From assembly GCF_020215645.1 (NCBI RefSeq), contig NZ_CP084058.1, positions 4,154,001 to 4,218,000 of the forward strand: 64,000 nt of DNA. The letters run 5' to 3'. Under the pieces are notes generated by a model, which was not told the origin of the DNA, did not search any database, and worked only from the letters and a program-made list of their open reading frames with translations. Positions within the stretch are counted from its first letter, which is position 1, and the number at the start of each line of letters is the position of its first letter. Of this stretch, positions 12,849 through 22,146 are shown one piece after another. The stretch is from Nonomuraea gerenzanensis. Lineage in GTDB: Bacteria > Actinomycetota > Actinomycetes > Streptosporangiales > Streptosporangiaceae. Made by a program: the position numbers and the translations under genes.

Positions 12849-15800
12849 TCACCGGGGGTGGGTGCTGCGCGGGGTTCTGGGCAGGCGGGTGATGGCGGGC
12901 CCGGTGGTCGGTGCTGTGGTCGGTGCTGTGGTCGGTGCTGTGGTCGGTGCTGTGGTCGGTGCTGTGGTCGGTGCTGTGGTCGGTGCTGTGGTCGGTGCTG
13001 TGGCTGGTTGTGGGAGCGGTGAGGCGGCGGCGAGTGTGGCGGCCAGGGTGGCGACGGTGGGGGAGGCGAACAGGTGGGTGGCGGTGGCGGGCAGGCCCTG
13101 GCCGGCCAGGCGGGCCGCGACCCGTACGGCGCTCAGGGAGTTGCCGCCCAGCGCGAAGAACCCGTCGTCCCGCTCCACCCGCGCCACACCGAGCACCTCG
13201 GCCCAGACGGCGGCGATCCGCCGTTCGAGCTCGGCATTCGCGCCCAGCTCCGGGCCAGCAGCCGGGGGCGGGGCCGCGGCCGGGGCGGTCCTGGGCGGGG
13301 GTGGCACGGCGATCCGGGAGACGGGCGTGTCGGGCGCCGCCGCCATGCCTTCCAGCACCCGCACCAGCGCATCGCCCAGCCACTCCACCACCGCCCGCTC
13401 GAAGGCGTCCGCCCGATACTCGAGCGTCACCACGATCCCGGCCGGCACCCCACCGGGCAGGTAGTCGTCGGTCACGTCCACCAGCAGCTCGAACCGGGCG
13501 GCCCCGGTCCTGACCACCTCCACCCGCGCCTCGACCCCGGGTAGCGTCACCTCGGACCGCAGGTTGTTCTGCAGCGCCAGCACCACGTCCACCAGCGGTT
13601 GCCGCCCCGGATACCGCACCGGGTTCAGCTCGTGCACGACCCGCTCGAACGGCACCTCCTGATGCGAGAACGCCTCCAGGTCGGTCTCCCGCACCCGCGC
13701 CACCAGCTCCCCGGCCGCCGGATCCCCCGACAGGTCGGTGCGGAGCACGAGCAGGTTGACGAAGAACCCCACGAGCTCGTCCACGGAGCCGCCCGACGCG
13801 GCGCCGCCGGACCGCCCCGCGACGGGCGCGCCGATGGGCACGTCGGTGCCCGCCCCCGCCCGTTGCAGCACGACGGCGAGCCCGGCGTGCAGCACCATGA
13901 ACAGCGTGGCCCCGTGCCGCCTGCCCAGCTCCACCAGCCGCGCGTGCGCCCCGGCCCCGATCTGCCGCACCACCGTGCCCGCGGCGGCCTCGCCCGCCGG
14001 GCGCGAGGAGCGGGGCAGGGCCAGCCGCTCGGGCATGCCCTTCAGGGCCTTGCGCCAGTACGCCAGCTCGTCGGCGGCGACGGCGTCCACCCGTTCCCGG
14101 TGCCGCGCGGCGTACTCGGCGTACCGGACGGGCAGAGGCGTCCAGACGGCGGGCACGCCGTCCAGCCGCGCCCGGTAGGCCAGGGACAGATCGCGCATGA
14201 ACGGCGGCAGCGACCACCCGTCGGTGGCGATGTGGTGCATGACCAGCAGCAGCGCGTGCTCGCCCGGCCCCGTCGTGAACAGCACGGAGTGGATGGGCAG
14301 CTCGGCTCCCAGGTCGAACCGGTGCCGCGCCGCTGCAGCGACCCGCTCGTCCAGCTCGGCGGCCGGCACCTCGACGGCGGTGAACCCGGGCGTGGCCGCG
14401 CCGGCCGGCAACACCCGCTGGGCGGGCTCGCCGTCGTGCACGGTGAAGATCGTCCGCAGCGGCTCGTGACGGGCCACCACGTCCTGCAGCGCGCCGCGCA
14501 GCGCGGGCACGTTCACGGGGCCGCGCAGGCGTACGAGCATGGGCATGGTGTAGGCCACGCCCGCATCGACCTGGTCGAGGAACCACAACCGGCGCTGCGC
14601 CGCCGACAACGGCACCTGCAAGGAGGGGGACGCGGAGGAGGGGGCGAACGCAGCGGAAGCGCCCGATGCGGCAGTGGCGCCGGGAAGGACGGGGGACGTG
14701 GCGGGCGCGCTGGACGCGACGGGCGAGCCGAGCGCGGCGGGGCCGAGGTGGGCGGCGACGGCCGCCACCGTGGGTGTCTCGAACAGCGTCCTGACCCCCA
14801 CCTCCACCCCCAACTCCACCTGAATCCTGCTGAGCAGCCTGACCACCCTCAACGAGTCCCCACCCATCGCGAAGAAGTCGTCATGCACCCCCACCTCATC
14901 CACCCGCAACACCTCGGCGAACAACCCGCACAACACCCGCTCCACCGCAGACCCCGGCAAGCCACCCCCGCCCGCCACGTACGACGGCACGGGCAGCGCG
15001 GCCCGATCCAGCTTCCCGGTCCCGGTCAACGGCAACGACTCGACCTCGACGAACGCCGACGGCACCATGAACTCGGGCAACACCGCGCCCACCTGCGCCC
15101 GCAAGGACTCGGCCACACCCCCGCCGCGCGGCACCACGTAGGCGACCAGCCGCCGATCCCCCGGCACGTCCTCCCGGACCACCACACAGGCCCGCGCCAC
15201 CCCCGGATGCCGCGCCAGCACGGCCTCGACCTCCGCCGGCTCGATCCTGAAGCCGCGCACCTTCACCTGCTCATCGGCCCGCCCCACGAACTCCAGCACC
15301 CCACCGGCCCCCCGCCGCACGAGGTCGCCGGTGCGGTACATGCGCTCGCCCGGTGCGCCGAAGGGATCGGCCACGAAGCGTTCGGCGGTCAGCGAGGGGC
15401 GGCCGGCGTAGTAGAGCGCCAGCCCGTCCCCGGCCGCGTACAGCTCCCCGACCTCCCCGTCGGCGACCGGCCGCAGCCGCGCGTCCAGGACGTGCGCGCG
15501 CTTGCCGCGCAGCGGCGTGCCGATGGGCACGGGCCCGTCCACGCCGGCCACGGGATGGGTGGTCATGAAGATCATGCCTTCGACGGGCCCGTAGCCGTTG
15601 CGCAGGCGCAGTGCCGGATGCCGGTCGAGGGCGCGGCGGACGTGCGCGGGCGACAGCGCCTCGCCGCCGACGATCAGGTGGCGGAGCCCGGCCAGGGCGT
15701 CCGGGCACTCGTCCACGATGACGTTGAACAGGCTGCCCGACAGGTACATCGCGCTCACCCCGTGCTCGGCCACCAGCCGCGCCAGCACCACGGGGTCGGG

Positions 15801-16412
15801 CCGCGGCCCCGGGTACAGCACGCACGTCCCGCCGGACAGCAGCGGCCCCCACAGCTCCAGGGCGAAGGCGTCCCACGAGGTCGGCGAGCACTGCGGCCAC
15901 GTCGCCTCGAACGGCGCGTACTCCTGGCCGGTCACCGTGGCGGTGATCGCCCGGTGCGGCGCGGCGACGCCCTTGGGCCTGCCGGTGGAGCCGGAGGTGA
16001 ACATCACGCACGCCACCCCGTCGTGCCGGGTCGCGGCGCCGCCCGGCGGGCGTTCGAGACCGTCGGGGCAGAGCACGGCGGCGGCGCCCGCGTCGGCGAC
16101 CATGCCGCGCAGCCGCTCCTCGGGGAAGGCCGGGTCGAGCACCAGGTAACCGGCGCCGGCCTTGAGCACGGCCAGCAGCGCGACCACCAGCTCGACGCCG
16201 CGCTCCATGCGCACACCGACCAGGCGGCCGGCCACGCCACCGAGCCCGGCCGCCTGTGCGCCGGCCACGTCGCGGAGCCAGGCCGCCCGTGCGTCGGCCC
16301 GCGCGTCCAGCTCGGCGTAGGTCAGCCGGTCGGCGCCGCAGACCAGCGCCGTCCTGCCGGGCGTGCGGGCCGCCTGAGCCGCGAAGGCCTCGTGAACCAG
16401 CTCGCTCACCAC
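12849..16412 (-). CDS. Non-ribosomal peptide synthetase, A-PCP-C-PCP (loading module plus A-less module)
   Basis: This 1187-aa protein starts directly with an A domain ([24 protein letters not shown] near 20) and no condensation domain, so it looks like the initiating NRPS. A3 [12 protein letters not shown] lies near 139; A5 is atypical (GYGPVEGM). The hand-read code is DALYIGGIFK, not recognised. PCP1 has FFAMGGDS near 514, followed by an Ala/Ser-rich linker, a C domain with HHIATDG near 727, and PCP2 with FFALGGNS near 1089. The second module has no A domain, so PCP2 must be charged in trans or by an unusual route. The C terminus carries eight TAPT repeats. The start is GTG at 16412 or 16409, a few bases after the mbtH stop. 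Confidence 0.94.
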   Translation of the reverse strand: MVSELVHEAFAAQAARTPGRTALVCGADRLTYAELDARADARAAWLRDVAGAQAAGLGGVAGRLVGVRMERGVELVVALLAVLKAGAGYLVLDPAFPEERLRGMVADAGAAAVLCPDGLERPPGGAATRHDGVACVMFTSGSTGRPKGVAAPHRAITATVTGQEYAPFEATWPQCSPTSWDAFALELWGPLLSGGTCVLYPGPRPDPVVLARLVAEHGVSAMYLSGSLFNVIVDECPDALAGLRHLIVGGEALSPAHVRRALDRHPALRLRNGYGPVEGMIFMTTHPVAGVDGPVPIGTPLRGKRAHVLDARLRPVADGEVGELYAAGDGLALYYAGRPSLTAERFVADPFGAPGERMYRTGDLVRRGAGGVLEFVGRADEQVKVRGFRIEPAEVEAVLARHPGVARACVVVREDVPGDRRLVAYVVPRGGGVAESLRAQVGAVLPEFMVPSAFVEVESLPLTGTGKLDRAALPVPSYVAGGGGLPGSAVERVLCGLFAEVLRVDEVGVHDDFFAMGGDSLRVVRLLSRIQVELGVEVGVRTLFETPTVAAVAAHLGPAALGSPVASSAPATSPVLPGATAASGASAAFAPSSASPSLQVPLSAAQRRLWFLDQVDAGVAYTMPMLVRLRGPVNVPALRGALQDVVARHEPLRTIFTVHDGEPAQRVLPAGAATPGFTAVEVPAAELDERVAAAARHRFDLGAELPIHSVLFTTGPGEHALLLVMHHIATDGWSLPPFMRDLSLAYRARLDGVPAVWTPLPVRYAEYAARHRERVDAVAADELAYWRKALKGMPERLALPRSSRPAGEAAAGTVVRQIGAGAHARLVELGRRHGATLFMVLHAGLAVVLQRAGAGTDVPIGAPVAGRSGGAASGGSVDELVGFFVNLLVLRTDLSGDPAAGELVARVRETDLEAFSHQEVPFERVVHELNPVRYPGRQPLVDVVLALQNNLRSEVTLPGVEARVEVVRTGAARFELLVDVTDDYLPGGVPAGIVVTLEYRADAFERAVVEWLGDALVRVLEGMAAAPDTPVSRIAVPPPPRTAPAAAPPPAAGPELGANAELERRIAAVWAEVLGVARVERDDGFFALGGNSLSAVRVAARLAGQGLPATATHLFASPTVATLAATLAAASPLPQPATAPTTAPTTAPTTAPTTAPTTAPTTAPTTAPTTGPAITRLPRTPRSTHPR
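12904..12999. repeat. 12-bp tandem repeat, eight copies, coding for a TAPT x8 tail
   Basis: The unit gtggtcggtgct occurs eight times without a mismatch. In the NRPS reading frame (minus strand) it encodes Thr-Ala-Pro-Thr eight times, just after PCP2 and about 17 residues before the stop. Copy-number change would keep the frame. Confidence 0.95.
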
Positions 16413-16414
16413 GG

Positions 16415-16618
16415 TCAGTCCCGCGCGAGGCTCGCCGGGCGCAGGTCGGTCCAATGTGTCTCGATGTGCTCCAGGCACGCGGCGCGCGGGCTCGCCGCCA
16501 GCGCCACCCGCCAGCCCGCCGGCACGTCGAGGCCCGCGGGCCACAGCGAGTGCTGGTTCTCCTCGTTCACGAGCACCAGGTAGGTGCCGTTCTCGTCCTC
16601 GAAGGGGTTGGTCGTCAC
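16415..16618 (-). CDS. MbtH-family NRPS accessory protein
   Basis: This 67-aa protein belongs to the small family that binds NRPS adenylation domains and supports their folding or activity. It shows the hallmark pattern: NPFED near the N terminus, [18 protein letters not shown] and a final HWTDLRP. The start is GTG at 16618, one base after the TGA of the MFS gene. The stop is followed within 3 bp by the GTG of the loading NRPS, whose A domain is the first candidate partner. Confidence 0.97.
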   Translation of the reverse strand: MTTNPFEDENGTYLVLVNEENQHSLWPAGLDVPAGWRVALAASPRAACLEHIETHWTDLRPASLARD

Positions 16619-16619
16619 G

Positions 16620-17975
16620 TCAGCCTCCCGCGGGTTGTCTCTCCAGGTCGGGCGTCAGCACGTCGATGTCGCGTACGGCGCGGCGGGCCAGCCCCCACAG
16701 GGCGGCGCCGGCGCCGAGCAGGCCGGCGATCAGCAGCATGGCGGCCATGCCGCTGCCCGGCCCCGCCCCCACGAGGGGACGCAGCAGGCCCGCCAGGCCG
16801 GTGCCGGCCGCGGCCTGGGGCTCGAAGACGTGGTCGGCGAGCGGCCCCGAGAACGCCATGGCGATGGGGGAGGAGATCTGCGAGACGAACATGACGGCCC
16901 CGAACACCCGCCCCTGCCGCTCCTCCGGCACCTTGGTCTGGATGATCGACTGCATCGAGCCGTTCACGATCGGCATGATCAGCGCCCCGGCGAGGATGGC
17001 CGCGGTCCAGGCGACCACGCCGTGCACCATGGCCATGACGATCTGCGCGCTCACGCACATGCCGACGACGCCGAGCATCATGCCGCGCACCCGGTTGCGC
17101 GGCCCGCCCCAGGCCGCCAGCAGCAGGCCGCCCGCGATGCCGCCGGCGCCGATGCCGGCGTTCACGGCGGCCAGGGCGGAGACGTCGCTGCCCGTCCTGG
17201 CCAGGATCATGGGCTGCACCACCGCGAACCCGAACACCATCACCAGGTTGACCGTGAAGAACACGAGGATCAGGCCGCGCAGGCTGGGCTGGGCGAACAG
17301 GTAGCGCAGCCCCTCCAGGGAGTCGGCGCCGAGCCGCCTGCGGGTGCCCGCCTCGCCCGGCCGGTCGCCGTCCATGCGGACCAGCCGTACGGTGACCAGC
17401 GCGACGGCGAAGCTGACCAGGTCGATCCAGAGCACCGCGCCCAGCCCGCCGGTCACCACGAGCAGGCCGGCCAGCGCGGGCCCGCCCACGTCGGCCACGC
17501 TCTTGGCGGTGGCCAGCAGCCCGTTGGCCCGCTGCAGCTGCTCCTTGCCGACGAGCAGCGGCACGGCCGACGACAGGGCGGGGAACTGGAAGGCGGCGGC
17601 GGCGCCGAGCAGCGCGACCGTCACGTACACCTGCCACAGGTGCAGGTCGCCGAGGAAGTACACGGCCGCCAGCCCGGCCACGGCCACGAGCCCGCCCAGG
17701 TCGGCGAGTTGCAGCGCGGTGCGCTTGCGGCAGCGGTCCACGATCGCGCCCGCCGTCGGGCTGAGCAGCATCTGGGGGAGCAGCGCGCACAGGGAGAGCG
17801 CGACCACCTGCGTGGCCTGATGATCGGCCGTCCAGGCCTGAATGACCAGGGAAAAGCGGAGAACGGAATTGCCGATCAGGGTGACGACCTGGCCACACCA
17901 CACCAAGCCGAATCTTCCCATTCCAGCGAATCGCTGAAAAAAGCCGTTTCGTTGGGACGCAGGAGGTTCATCCAT
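16620..17975 (-). CDS. MFS transporter, EntS/MFS_3-like, probable product exporter
   Basis: This 451-aa major facilitator has about 11-12 hydrophobic segments, starting with [21 protein letters not shown]. The loop 2-3 sequence ([10 protein letters not shown]) fits motif A. It resembles the drug and siderophore exporters often coded with NRPS clusters. It is the first gene of the NRPS operon, directly before mbtH (1-bp gap), so export of the peptide-polyketide is the likely job. The ATG at 17975 has an AGAAGGG stretch about 12-18 bases upstream, a somewhat distant ribosome-binding site. Export direction and substrate are inference from family and context. Confidence 0.9.
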   Translation of the reverse strand: MDEPPASQRNGFFQRFAGMGRFGLVWCGQVVTLIGNSVLRFSLVIQAWTADHQATQVVALSLCALLPQMLLSPTAGAIVDRCRKRTALQLADLGGLVAVAGLAAVYFLGDLHLWQVYVTVALLGAAAAFQFPALSSAVPLLVGKEQLQRANGLLATAKSVADVGGPALAGLLVVTGGLGAVLWIDLVSFAVALVTVRLVRMDGDRPGEAGTRRRLGADSLEGLRYLFAQPSLRGLILVFFTVNLVMVFGFAVVQPMILARTGSDVSALAAVNAGIGAGGIAGGLLLAAWGGPRNRVRGMMLGVVGMCVSAQIVMAMVHGVVAWTAAILAGALIMPIVNGSMQSIIQTKVPEERQGRVFGAVMFVSQISSPIAMAFSGPLADHVFEPQAAAGTGLAGLLRPLVGAGPGSGMAAMLLIAGLLGAGAALWGLARRAVRDIDVLTPDLERQPAGG

Positions 17976-18107
17976 ATGTGCCCGAGGCCCTTCTGGTAAA
18001 AAGGAACCTTCAAGACGCCCCGTTTCTCACGGTCGCCTCACTTGTACCTTCACACACAGTTTCGAGCACGAGCAATAAGCTATTTGTGGTCTGGCAATTA
18101 CTAGCCG
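17976..18107 (-). promoter_or_regulatory. Probable promoter region of the NRPS/PKS operon
   Basis: The 132 bp before the exporter gene is clearly more AT-rich than its surroundings and is the only gap large enough to hold a promoter for the gene chain that follows. On the minus strand TTGACG at the end of the serine hydrolase gene could be a -35 element, with AT-rich sequence about 18 bases later. No iron-box-like sequence (TTAGGTTAGGCT) is visible here. The exact promoter is uncertain. Confidence 0.4.
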
Positions 18108-19163
18108 TCAACGGTTGAGGTCAACCAGTCGCAGCGCCTCGGAAGCCACCGCGTGCCGTAGCTCCCTGATGCCGTCGCGGCCCCGTACGGGATGCACGGC
18201 GTTCGTCAGCAGCACCACGGTCAGGCGGCGGGCGGGGTCGATCACCAGCGAGGTGCCGGTGAAGCCCGAGTGGCCGTACGCGCCGTCCAGCGGCCCCACG
18301 ATGCCGGGGTCGCCGATCCGCACGCCCAGCCCGTGCCGGAAGGGTGCGCCCCCGGCCCCCTGGTCGCGCGTCATCTCGGCCACGCTGTGCGGGCGCAGCA
18401 CGGGCCCGCCGCCGCGCCGCAGCATCTCGCCGAAGGCCAGCAGGTCGCCGGCGGTGGCGAACACGCCGGCGTGCCCGGCCACGCCGCCCAGCGCGTACGC
18501 GGTCTCGTCGTGCACCTCGCCCCGCACGCAACCGGGCCCTGGCCGCTCGGCCTTGCACTCGGTGGCGGCGACCCGGTCCGCGCGGGCGGGGCGGTAGCCC
18601 GTGTCCGCGAGCCCCAGCACGTCCGTGATCCGGGTGCGGACCAGCGCGTCCAGCGGCGCGCCCCCGGCCAGCTCGGCCAGCCGGCCGGCCATCACCATGC
18701 CGACGTCGCTGTAGAGGTAGGGGCCGCCGACCGGGTGGCCGATCGGTGTGCGGACCATGGCCGCCATCCGCGCGGCGGCGTCCGCGCCGGGCAGTTCCCT
18801 GTCGATCCGGCGGATCGGGGGCAGGCCCGCCGTGTGGGTGAGCAGGCGGCGCGGCGTGATCCGCGGATCGGTCCCGGGGATCCAGTGGGCGACCGGCTCG
18901 TCCAGGCCCAGCCGCCCCTCCTCGGCCAGCCGGAGCAGCACGACCGTGGTGCAGAGCTTGCTGACCGAGGCCAGGTCGAAGATCGAGTCGAGGCGGGCGG
19001 GCGGCCGGTCCGCCGCCAGGGTCCCGCCGGCGTCGGTGTAGCGGACGAGCTCCCCGGCGGCGGCCGAGGCCGCCACGGAGCCGTTCGCGGCGATCAGGGC
19101 GACCGCCGCCGCGCAGACGCGCGGCACCGCGTCCGCCAGCACCGCCTCCAGCCGGTCGCTCAT
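18108..19163 (-). CDS. Serine hydrolase of the beta-lactamase/PBP4-like family, possible muropeptide amidase
   Basis: This 351-aa protein is a class C beta-lactamase-fold hydrolase. It has SVSK (SxxK nucleophile) near 67-70, YSD (YxN-type) near 151 and GHSGFTG near 298, where other members have a KTG-like box. No signal peptide is seen, so it is probably cytoplasmic. It lies 55 bp after murQ on the same strand and beside NamZ. In Bacillus subtilis the comparable neighbourhood contains AmiE (YbbE), a protein of this fold that removes the stem peptide from MurNAc, so the same role is plausible. Esterase or D-Ala-D-Ala peptidase activity cannot be excluded. Confidence 0.88.
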   Translation of the reverse strand: MSDRLEAVLADAVPRVCAAAVALIAANGSVAASAAAGELVRYTDAGGTLAADRPPARLDSIFDLASVSKLCTTVVLLRLAEEGRLGLDEPVAHWIPGTDPRITPRRLLTHTAGLPPIRRIDRELPGADAAARMAAMVRTPIGHPVGGPYLYSDVGMVMAGRLAELAGGAPLDALVRTRITDVLGLADTGYRPARADRVAATECKAERPGPGCVRGEVHDETAYALGGVAGHAGVFATAGDLLAFGEMLRRGGGPVLRPHSVAEMTRDQGAGGAPFRHGLGVRIGDPGIVGPLDGAYGHSGFTGTSLVIDPARRLTVVLLTNAVHPVRGRDGIRELRHAVASEALRLVDLNR

Positions 19164-19218
19164 CGTCCCCCATTCAAGATCATCGTCCCCGCGTCCCCCG
19201 ATCCCCGCGCCCGTGCGC

Positions 19219-20133
19219 TCAGCCGCTGAGCGCGTCGCTGAGGCGCTCCCCGTGCGACTGCAGCAGCGCGCGGGCGCCGTCGGCGTCGAGCCCGTGCCGG
19301 ATCATCAGCACCGCGACCTTCGCCTGCCCGCCCGCCGCGTCCAGCGCCGCGCCCGCCGTCTCGCGGTCGGCGCCGGTGATGTCGGCGACGATGCGCATGG
19401 CCCGCCCGGCGAGCTTGCTGTTCATGGCCGACATCTCGATCATCTTGTTGCCGTACGTGCGGCCCAGCTTGACCATCGAGATCGTGGAGATCATGTTCAG
19501 CACGAGCTTCTGCGCCGTGCCGGCCTTCAGCCGGGTGGAGCCGGTCACCACCTCGGGGCCCACGACCACCTCGATCGCGTGCTCGGCGGCGGCCGACAGC
19601 GGCGCGTCGTCATTGCAGGACAGGCCGACGGTGAGCGCGCCGCGGCTCGCGGCCTCCGCCAGCGCGCCCAGCACGAAAGGGGCCCGCCCGCTGGCGGACA
19701 CGCCCACCACCGAGTCGAGCGGTCCCACCTTCAGGTCCTTCAGCGCGGCGGCGCCCGCCTCCGCGTCGTCCTCCGCCCCCTCCACGGAGCGGGTCAGCGC
19801 GTCGGGCCCGCCCGCGATCACCCCCTGCACCAGCGACGGGTCGGTGCCGAACGTGGGCGGGCACTCGCTGGCGTCGAGCACGGCCAGCCGCCCCGACGTG
19901 CCGGCGCCGACGTAGAACAGCCGCCCTCCGGCGGCCATCCGCTCGGCGATCGCGTCGATGGCGGCCGAGATCGCCGGGATGGCCACCGCCACGGCGGCGG
20001 GCACGGCGGCGTCGGCCTGGTTCATCAGACGGGCGATCCGCTCGGTCGGCAGCCGGTCGATCTGGCTGTAGCGGGGATCGTTCTGCTCGGTGGACAGCTC
20101 GGGCAGCGGCTCAATCATGTCGCTAATTTCCAC
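19219..20133 (-). CDS. murQ: N-acetylmuramic acid 6-phosphate etherase
   Basis: MurQ cleaves the lactyl ether of MurNAc-6-phosphate to give GlcNAc-6-phosphate and D-lactate in the cytoplasm, the committing step in reuse of wall MurNAc. The protein has about 304 aa, the usual length, with LSTEQNDP near the N terminus, the SIS sugar-phosphate fold, GAGTSGRLAVLDASECPPTFG (about 75-95), VSASGR and the late family block RLKAGTAQKLVLNMIST. The longest start is GTG at 20133; ATG at 20118, with AGAGGGTGG upstream, is an equally good alternative. It heads an operon with the serine hydrolase and is divergent from namZ across a shared control region. Confidence 0.96.
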   Translation of the reverse strand: MEISDMIEPLPELSTEQNDPRYSQIDRLPTERIARLMNQADAAVPAAVAVAIPAISAAIDAIAERMAAGGRLFYVGAGTSGRLAVLDASECPPTFGTDPSLVQGVIAGGPDALTRSVEGAEDDAEAGAAALKDLKVGPLDSVVGVSASGRAPFVLGALAEAASRGALTVGLSCNDDAPLSAAAEHAIEVVVGPEVVTGSTRLKAGTAQKLVLNMISTISMVKLGRTYGNKMIEMSAMNSKLAGRAMRIVADITGADRETAGAALDAAGGQAKVAVLMIRHGLDADGARALLQSHGERLSDALSG

Positions 20134-20148
20134 CCTCTACTTCTCTCT

Positions 20149-20163
20149 TGTAAATATCTTTCA
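20149..20163. promoter_or_regulatory. Putative operator shared by murQ and namZ
   Basis: TGTAAATATCTTTCA is an imperfect palindrome (minus strand TGAAAGATATTTACA) in the short AT-rich gap between divergent murQ and namZ. Twelve of 15 bases match TGTAACTTTCCTTCA in front of the oligopeptide importer operon at 27984-27998. A SIS-domain RpiR/MurR-like repressor is a reasonable guess, but no such regulator is coded in this window. Confidence 0.5.
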
Positions 20164-20167
20164 GACA

Positions 20168-21289
20168 ATGGGTTCCATGCCGCACGTAAGAACCGGAGCA
20201 GAACGGCTGGCCACGGACCCCGCCCTCGCGGGCGGCGCCCGCCTCGGCCTGATCACCAACCCCACCGGAGTCCTGCCCGACCTGACCCCCACCGCCGACG
20301 CCCTCCCGGCCGCGGGGGTGAAACTGACCGCGCTGTTCGGCCCCGAGCACGGCCTGCGCGGCACCGCGCAGGCCGCCGGGTCCGAGGGCGACGCCGTGGA
20401 CGAGCGGACGGGCCTGCCCGTGTACGACACCTACCAGCTGTCCGGGGAGGCCCTGGACCGCGTGGTGGCCTCCGCCGGGGTGGACACGCTGGTCTTCGAC
20501 ATCGCCGACGTGGGCACCCGCTTCTACACCTACGTCTGGACCATGTACGACCTGATGGAGTCGGCCGCCCGGCTCGGCCTGCGCTTCGTGGTCCTGGACC
20601 GGCCGAACCCGCTGGGCGGGACCGTGACGGAGGGGCCGCCGCTCGACCCGGCGTTCGCCAGCTTCGTGGGCCGCTTCCCGCTGCCGATCAGGCACGGCAG
20701 GACCGTGGGGGAGCTGGCCGGGCTGTTCGGGCTGGACGTGGACCTGACGGTCGTCACCATGGAGGGCTGGCGGCGCGAGATGAGCCACGCCGAGACGGGG
20801 CTGCCCTGGGTGATGCCCTCGGTCAACATGCCGACCCCGGACACCGCGCTGGTCTATCCGGGCACCGGCCTCGTCGAGGGCACGAACTTCTCCGAGGGGC
20901 GCGGCACGACCAGGCCGTTCGAGCTGATCGGGGCGCCGTACGCGGACGCCAGGTTCGCCCCGGCACTGGCCGCGCTGGGCCTGCCGGGCGTCCGGTTCAG
21001 GGAGGTGTGGTTCACGCCGACGTTCCACAAGCACGCCGGCATCCCCGTACGCGGGGTGCAGCTGCACGTGCACGACCGCGAGAGCTTCAGGCCCGTGCTG
21101 ACGGGCCTGTCCATCCTGCACGTGGCCCGCACGCTCTACCCGGGCGACCTGCGCTGGCAGGGGCCTGACCTGTTCCTGCACCACCTGTGGGGGTCCGGCA
21201 CCCTGACCAGGTGCCTGGATGACGGGGCCGACCCGCGCGAGCTGTGCCCGCCGCCGGGCCGCCCCGAGGGATCGCTGCTCTACCGCTGA
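20168..21289 (+). CDS. namZ: Exo-beta-N-acetylmuramidase NamZ-like (DUF1343)
   Basis: This 373-aa protein matches the DUF1343 family, whose characterised member NamZ removes MurNAc from the non-reducing end of wall saccharides. Visible blocks are GLITNPTGV, FGPEHGLRG near 60, VFDIADVGTRFYTYVWTM near 115, VVLDRPNPLGG, PSVNMPTPDTALVYPGT and EGTNFSEGRGTTRPFE. The likely start is ATG 20168 or 20177. An upstream in-frame extension to 20090 would run through the control region and over the murQ start. With the short start no signal peptide is present, so it would act on imported fragments. It is divergent from murQ and ends 5 bp from the convergent GNAT gene. Confidence 0.92.
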   Translation: MGSMPHVRTGAERLATDPALAGGARLGLITNPTGVLPDLTPTADALPAAGVKLTALFGPEHGLRGTAQAAGSEGDAVDERTGLPVYDTYQLSGEALDRVVASAGVDTLVFDIADVGTRFYTYVWTMYDLMESAARLGLRFVVLDRPNPLGGTVTEGPPLDPAFASFVGRFPLPIRHGRTVGELAGLFGLDVDLTVVTMEGWRREMSHAETGLPWVMPSVNMPTPDTALVYPGTGLVEGTNFSEGRGTTRPFELIGAPYADARFAPALAALGLPGVRFREVWFTPTFHKHAGIPVRGVQLHVHDRESFRPVLTGLSILHVARTLYPGDLRWQGPDLFLHHLWGSGTLTRCLDDGADPRELCPPPGRPEGSLLYR

Positions 21290-21294
21290 GGCCA

Positions 21295-22146
21295 TCACGC
21301 CAGATCGCGCCGGTAGAGCCAGAAGACGCGCTCCGCCCGCGCGCCCACCGCGCGCGAGTAGAACCGCAACGGCCCCACCCATCCGATCTGGGCACTGTCC
21401 TGACCGGCGGCCCGCTGCTCCGCCAGGCACCGGCGGAGCAGCACCCGGCCCAGGCCGAGCCCGCGCGCGTCAGGGGCGGTGCCCATCGGGCCGAACCAGG
21501 CGGGCCGCGCGCCCCAGGCGGCGAAGCCCAGGATCTCGCCGTCGCGCTCGGCGTAGTGCAGCCCGGCCCCGGTGACCGCCTCCCAGGCCCACCGCTCGTT
21601 CCAGTGCTCCTGGATGAACGCGGCCACCCGCTCCCGATCGGCGCCGGCGGCGTGCACGGTGACGCCCGCCTTCTCCAGCCGTGCCAGCTCCTCCGCCACC
21701 GGCAGGTCCGCGGACAGGTCGGCCGTCATGTTCCAGGCCACGTGGTAGCGCTCGTAGCCGAGGCTCTCGGCCAGGCAGGCGGCCGCGGTGTAGCGCACGT
21801 CGATGCCCGGCCAGGCGTAGCACGGCGGGTTCCCGGCGAAGCGGGCCTGGCGCGCCCCCTGCTCGCCGAGCCACTCCTCGGCCGCGCGCACCAGCGTCCT
21901 GCCGCGCCCCTCGCCCCTGGCGTCCGGGTGCACGGCCAGCAGGTCGAGGTGCCCGACGCCCGGATCCTTGTCCGACATCGAGGCCATCACCACGCCGCCG
22001 TCCACGGCCAGCGCCGTCCACCGCCTGCCCTCCGGTGGCCGCGAGAGGTGCCCGACCAGGGCGGCAGCCTCCCCGGTGTCCAGGGTCAGCGCGGCCTCGG
22101 CGATCCGGGCGGCCTCGGCGAGGTCCGCCGCCTTGACGAAGGGCAT
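21295..22146 (-). CDS. Tandem-domain GNAT N-acetyltransferase
   Basis: This 283-aa protein holds two acetyltransferase halves. The N-terminal one has LLAVHPDARGEGRGRTLVRAAEE near 75 (acetyl-CoA loop). The C-terminal one has MGTAPDARGLGLGRVLLRRCL near 225. The ATG at 22146 overlaps the TGA of the importer ATPase by one base (TGATG), so it is the last gene of the ABC operon. The context suggests a muropeptide, amino sugar or amino acid acceptor, but the acceptor cannot be deduced. A longer reading from 22200 lies inside the ATPase gene and is unlikely. Confidence 0.88.
   Translation of the reverse strand: MPFVKAADLAEAARIAEAALTLDTGEAAALVGHLSRPPEGRRWTALAVDGGVVMASMSDKDPGVGHLDLLAVHPDARGEGRGRTLVRAAEEWLGEQGARQARFAGNPPCYAWPGIDVRYTAAACLAESLGYERYHVAWNMTADLSADLPVAEELARLEKAGVTVHAAGADRERVAAFIQEHWNERWAWEAVTGAGLHYAERDGEILGFAAWGARPAWFGPMGTAPDARGLGLGRVLLRRCLAEQRAAGQDSAQIGWVGPLRFYSRAVGARAERVFWLYRRDLA

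Noticed and set aside
12904..12999. Possible CRISPR or regulatory iterons
   Set aside because: Units are adjacent with no spacers and encode an in-frame TAPT tail, so this is a coding minisatellite.
17976..18107. Iron box in the promoter of the NRPS operon, which would suggest a siderophore
   Set aside because: No TTAGGTTAGGCT-like sequence was found, and no siderophore receptor or reductase gene is nearby.
20090..20167. Longer NamZ with a hydrophobic N-terminal segment from ATG 20090
   Set aside because: It would overlap the murQ start and run through the AT-rich control region and operator-like site. The hydrophobic residues come from T-rich promoter sequence.
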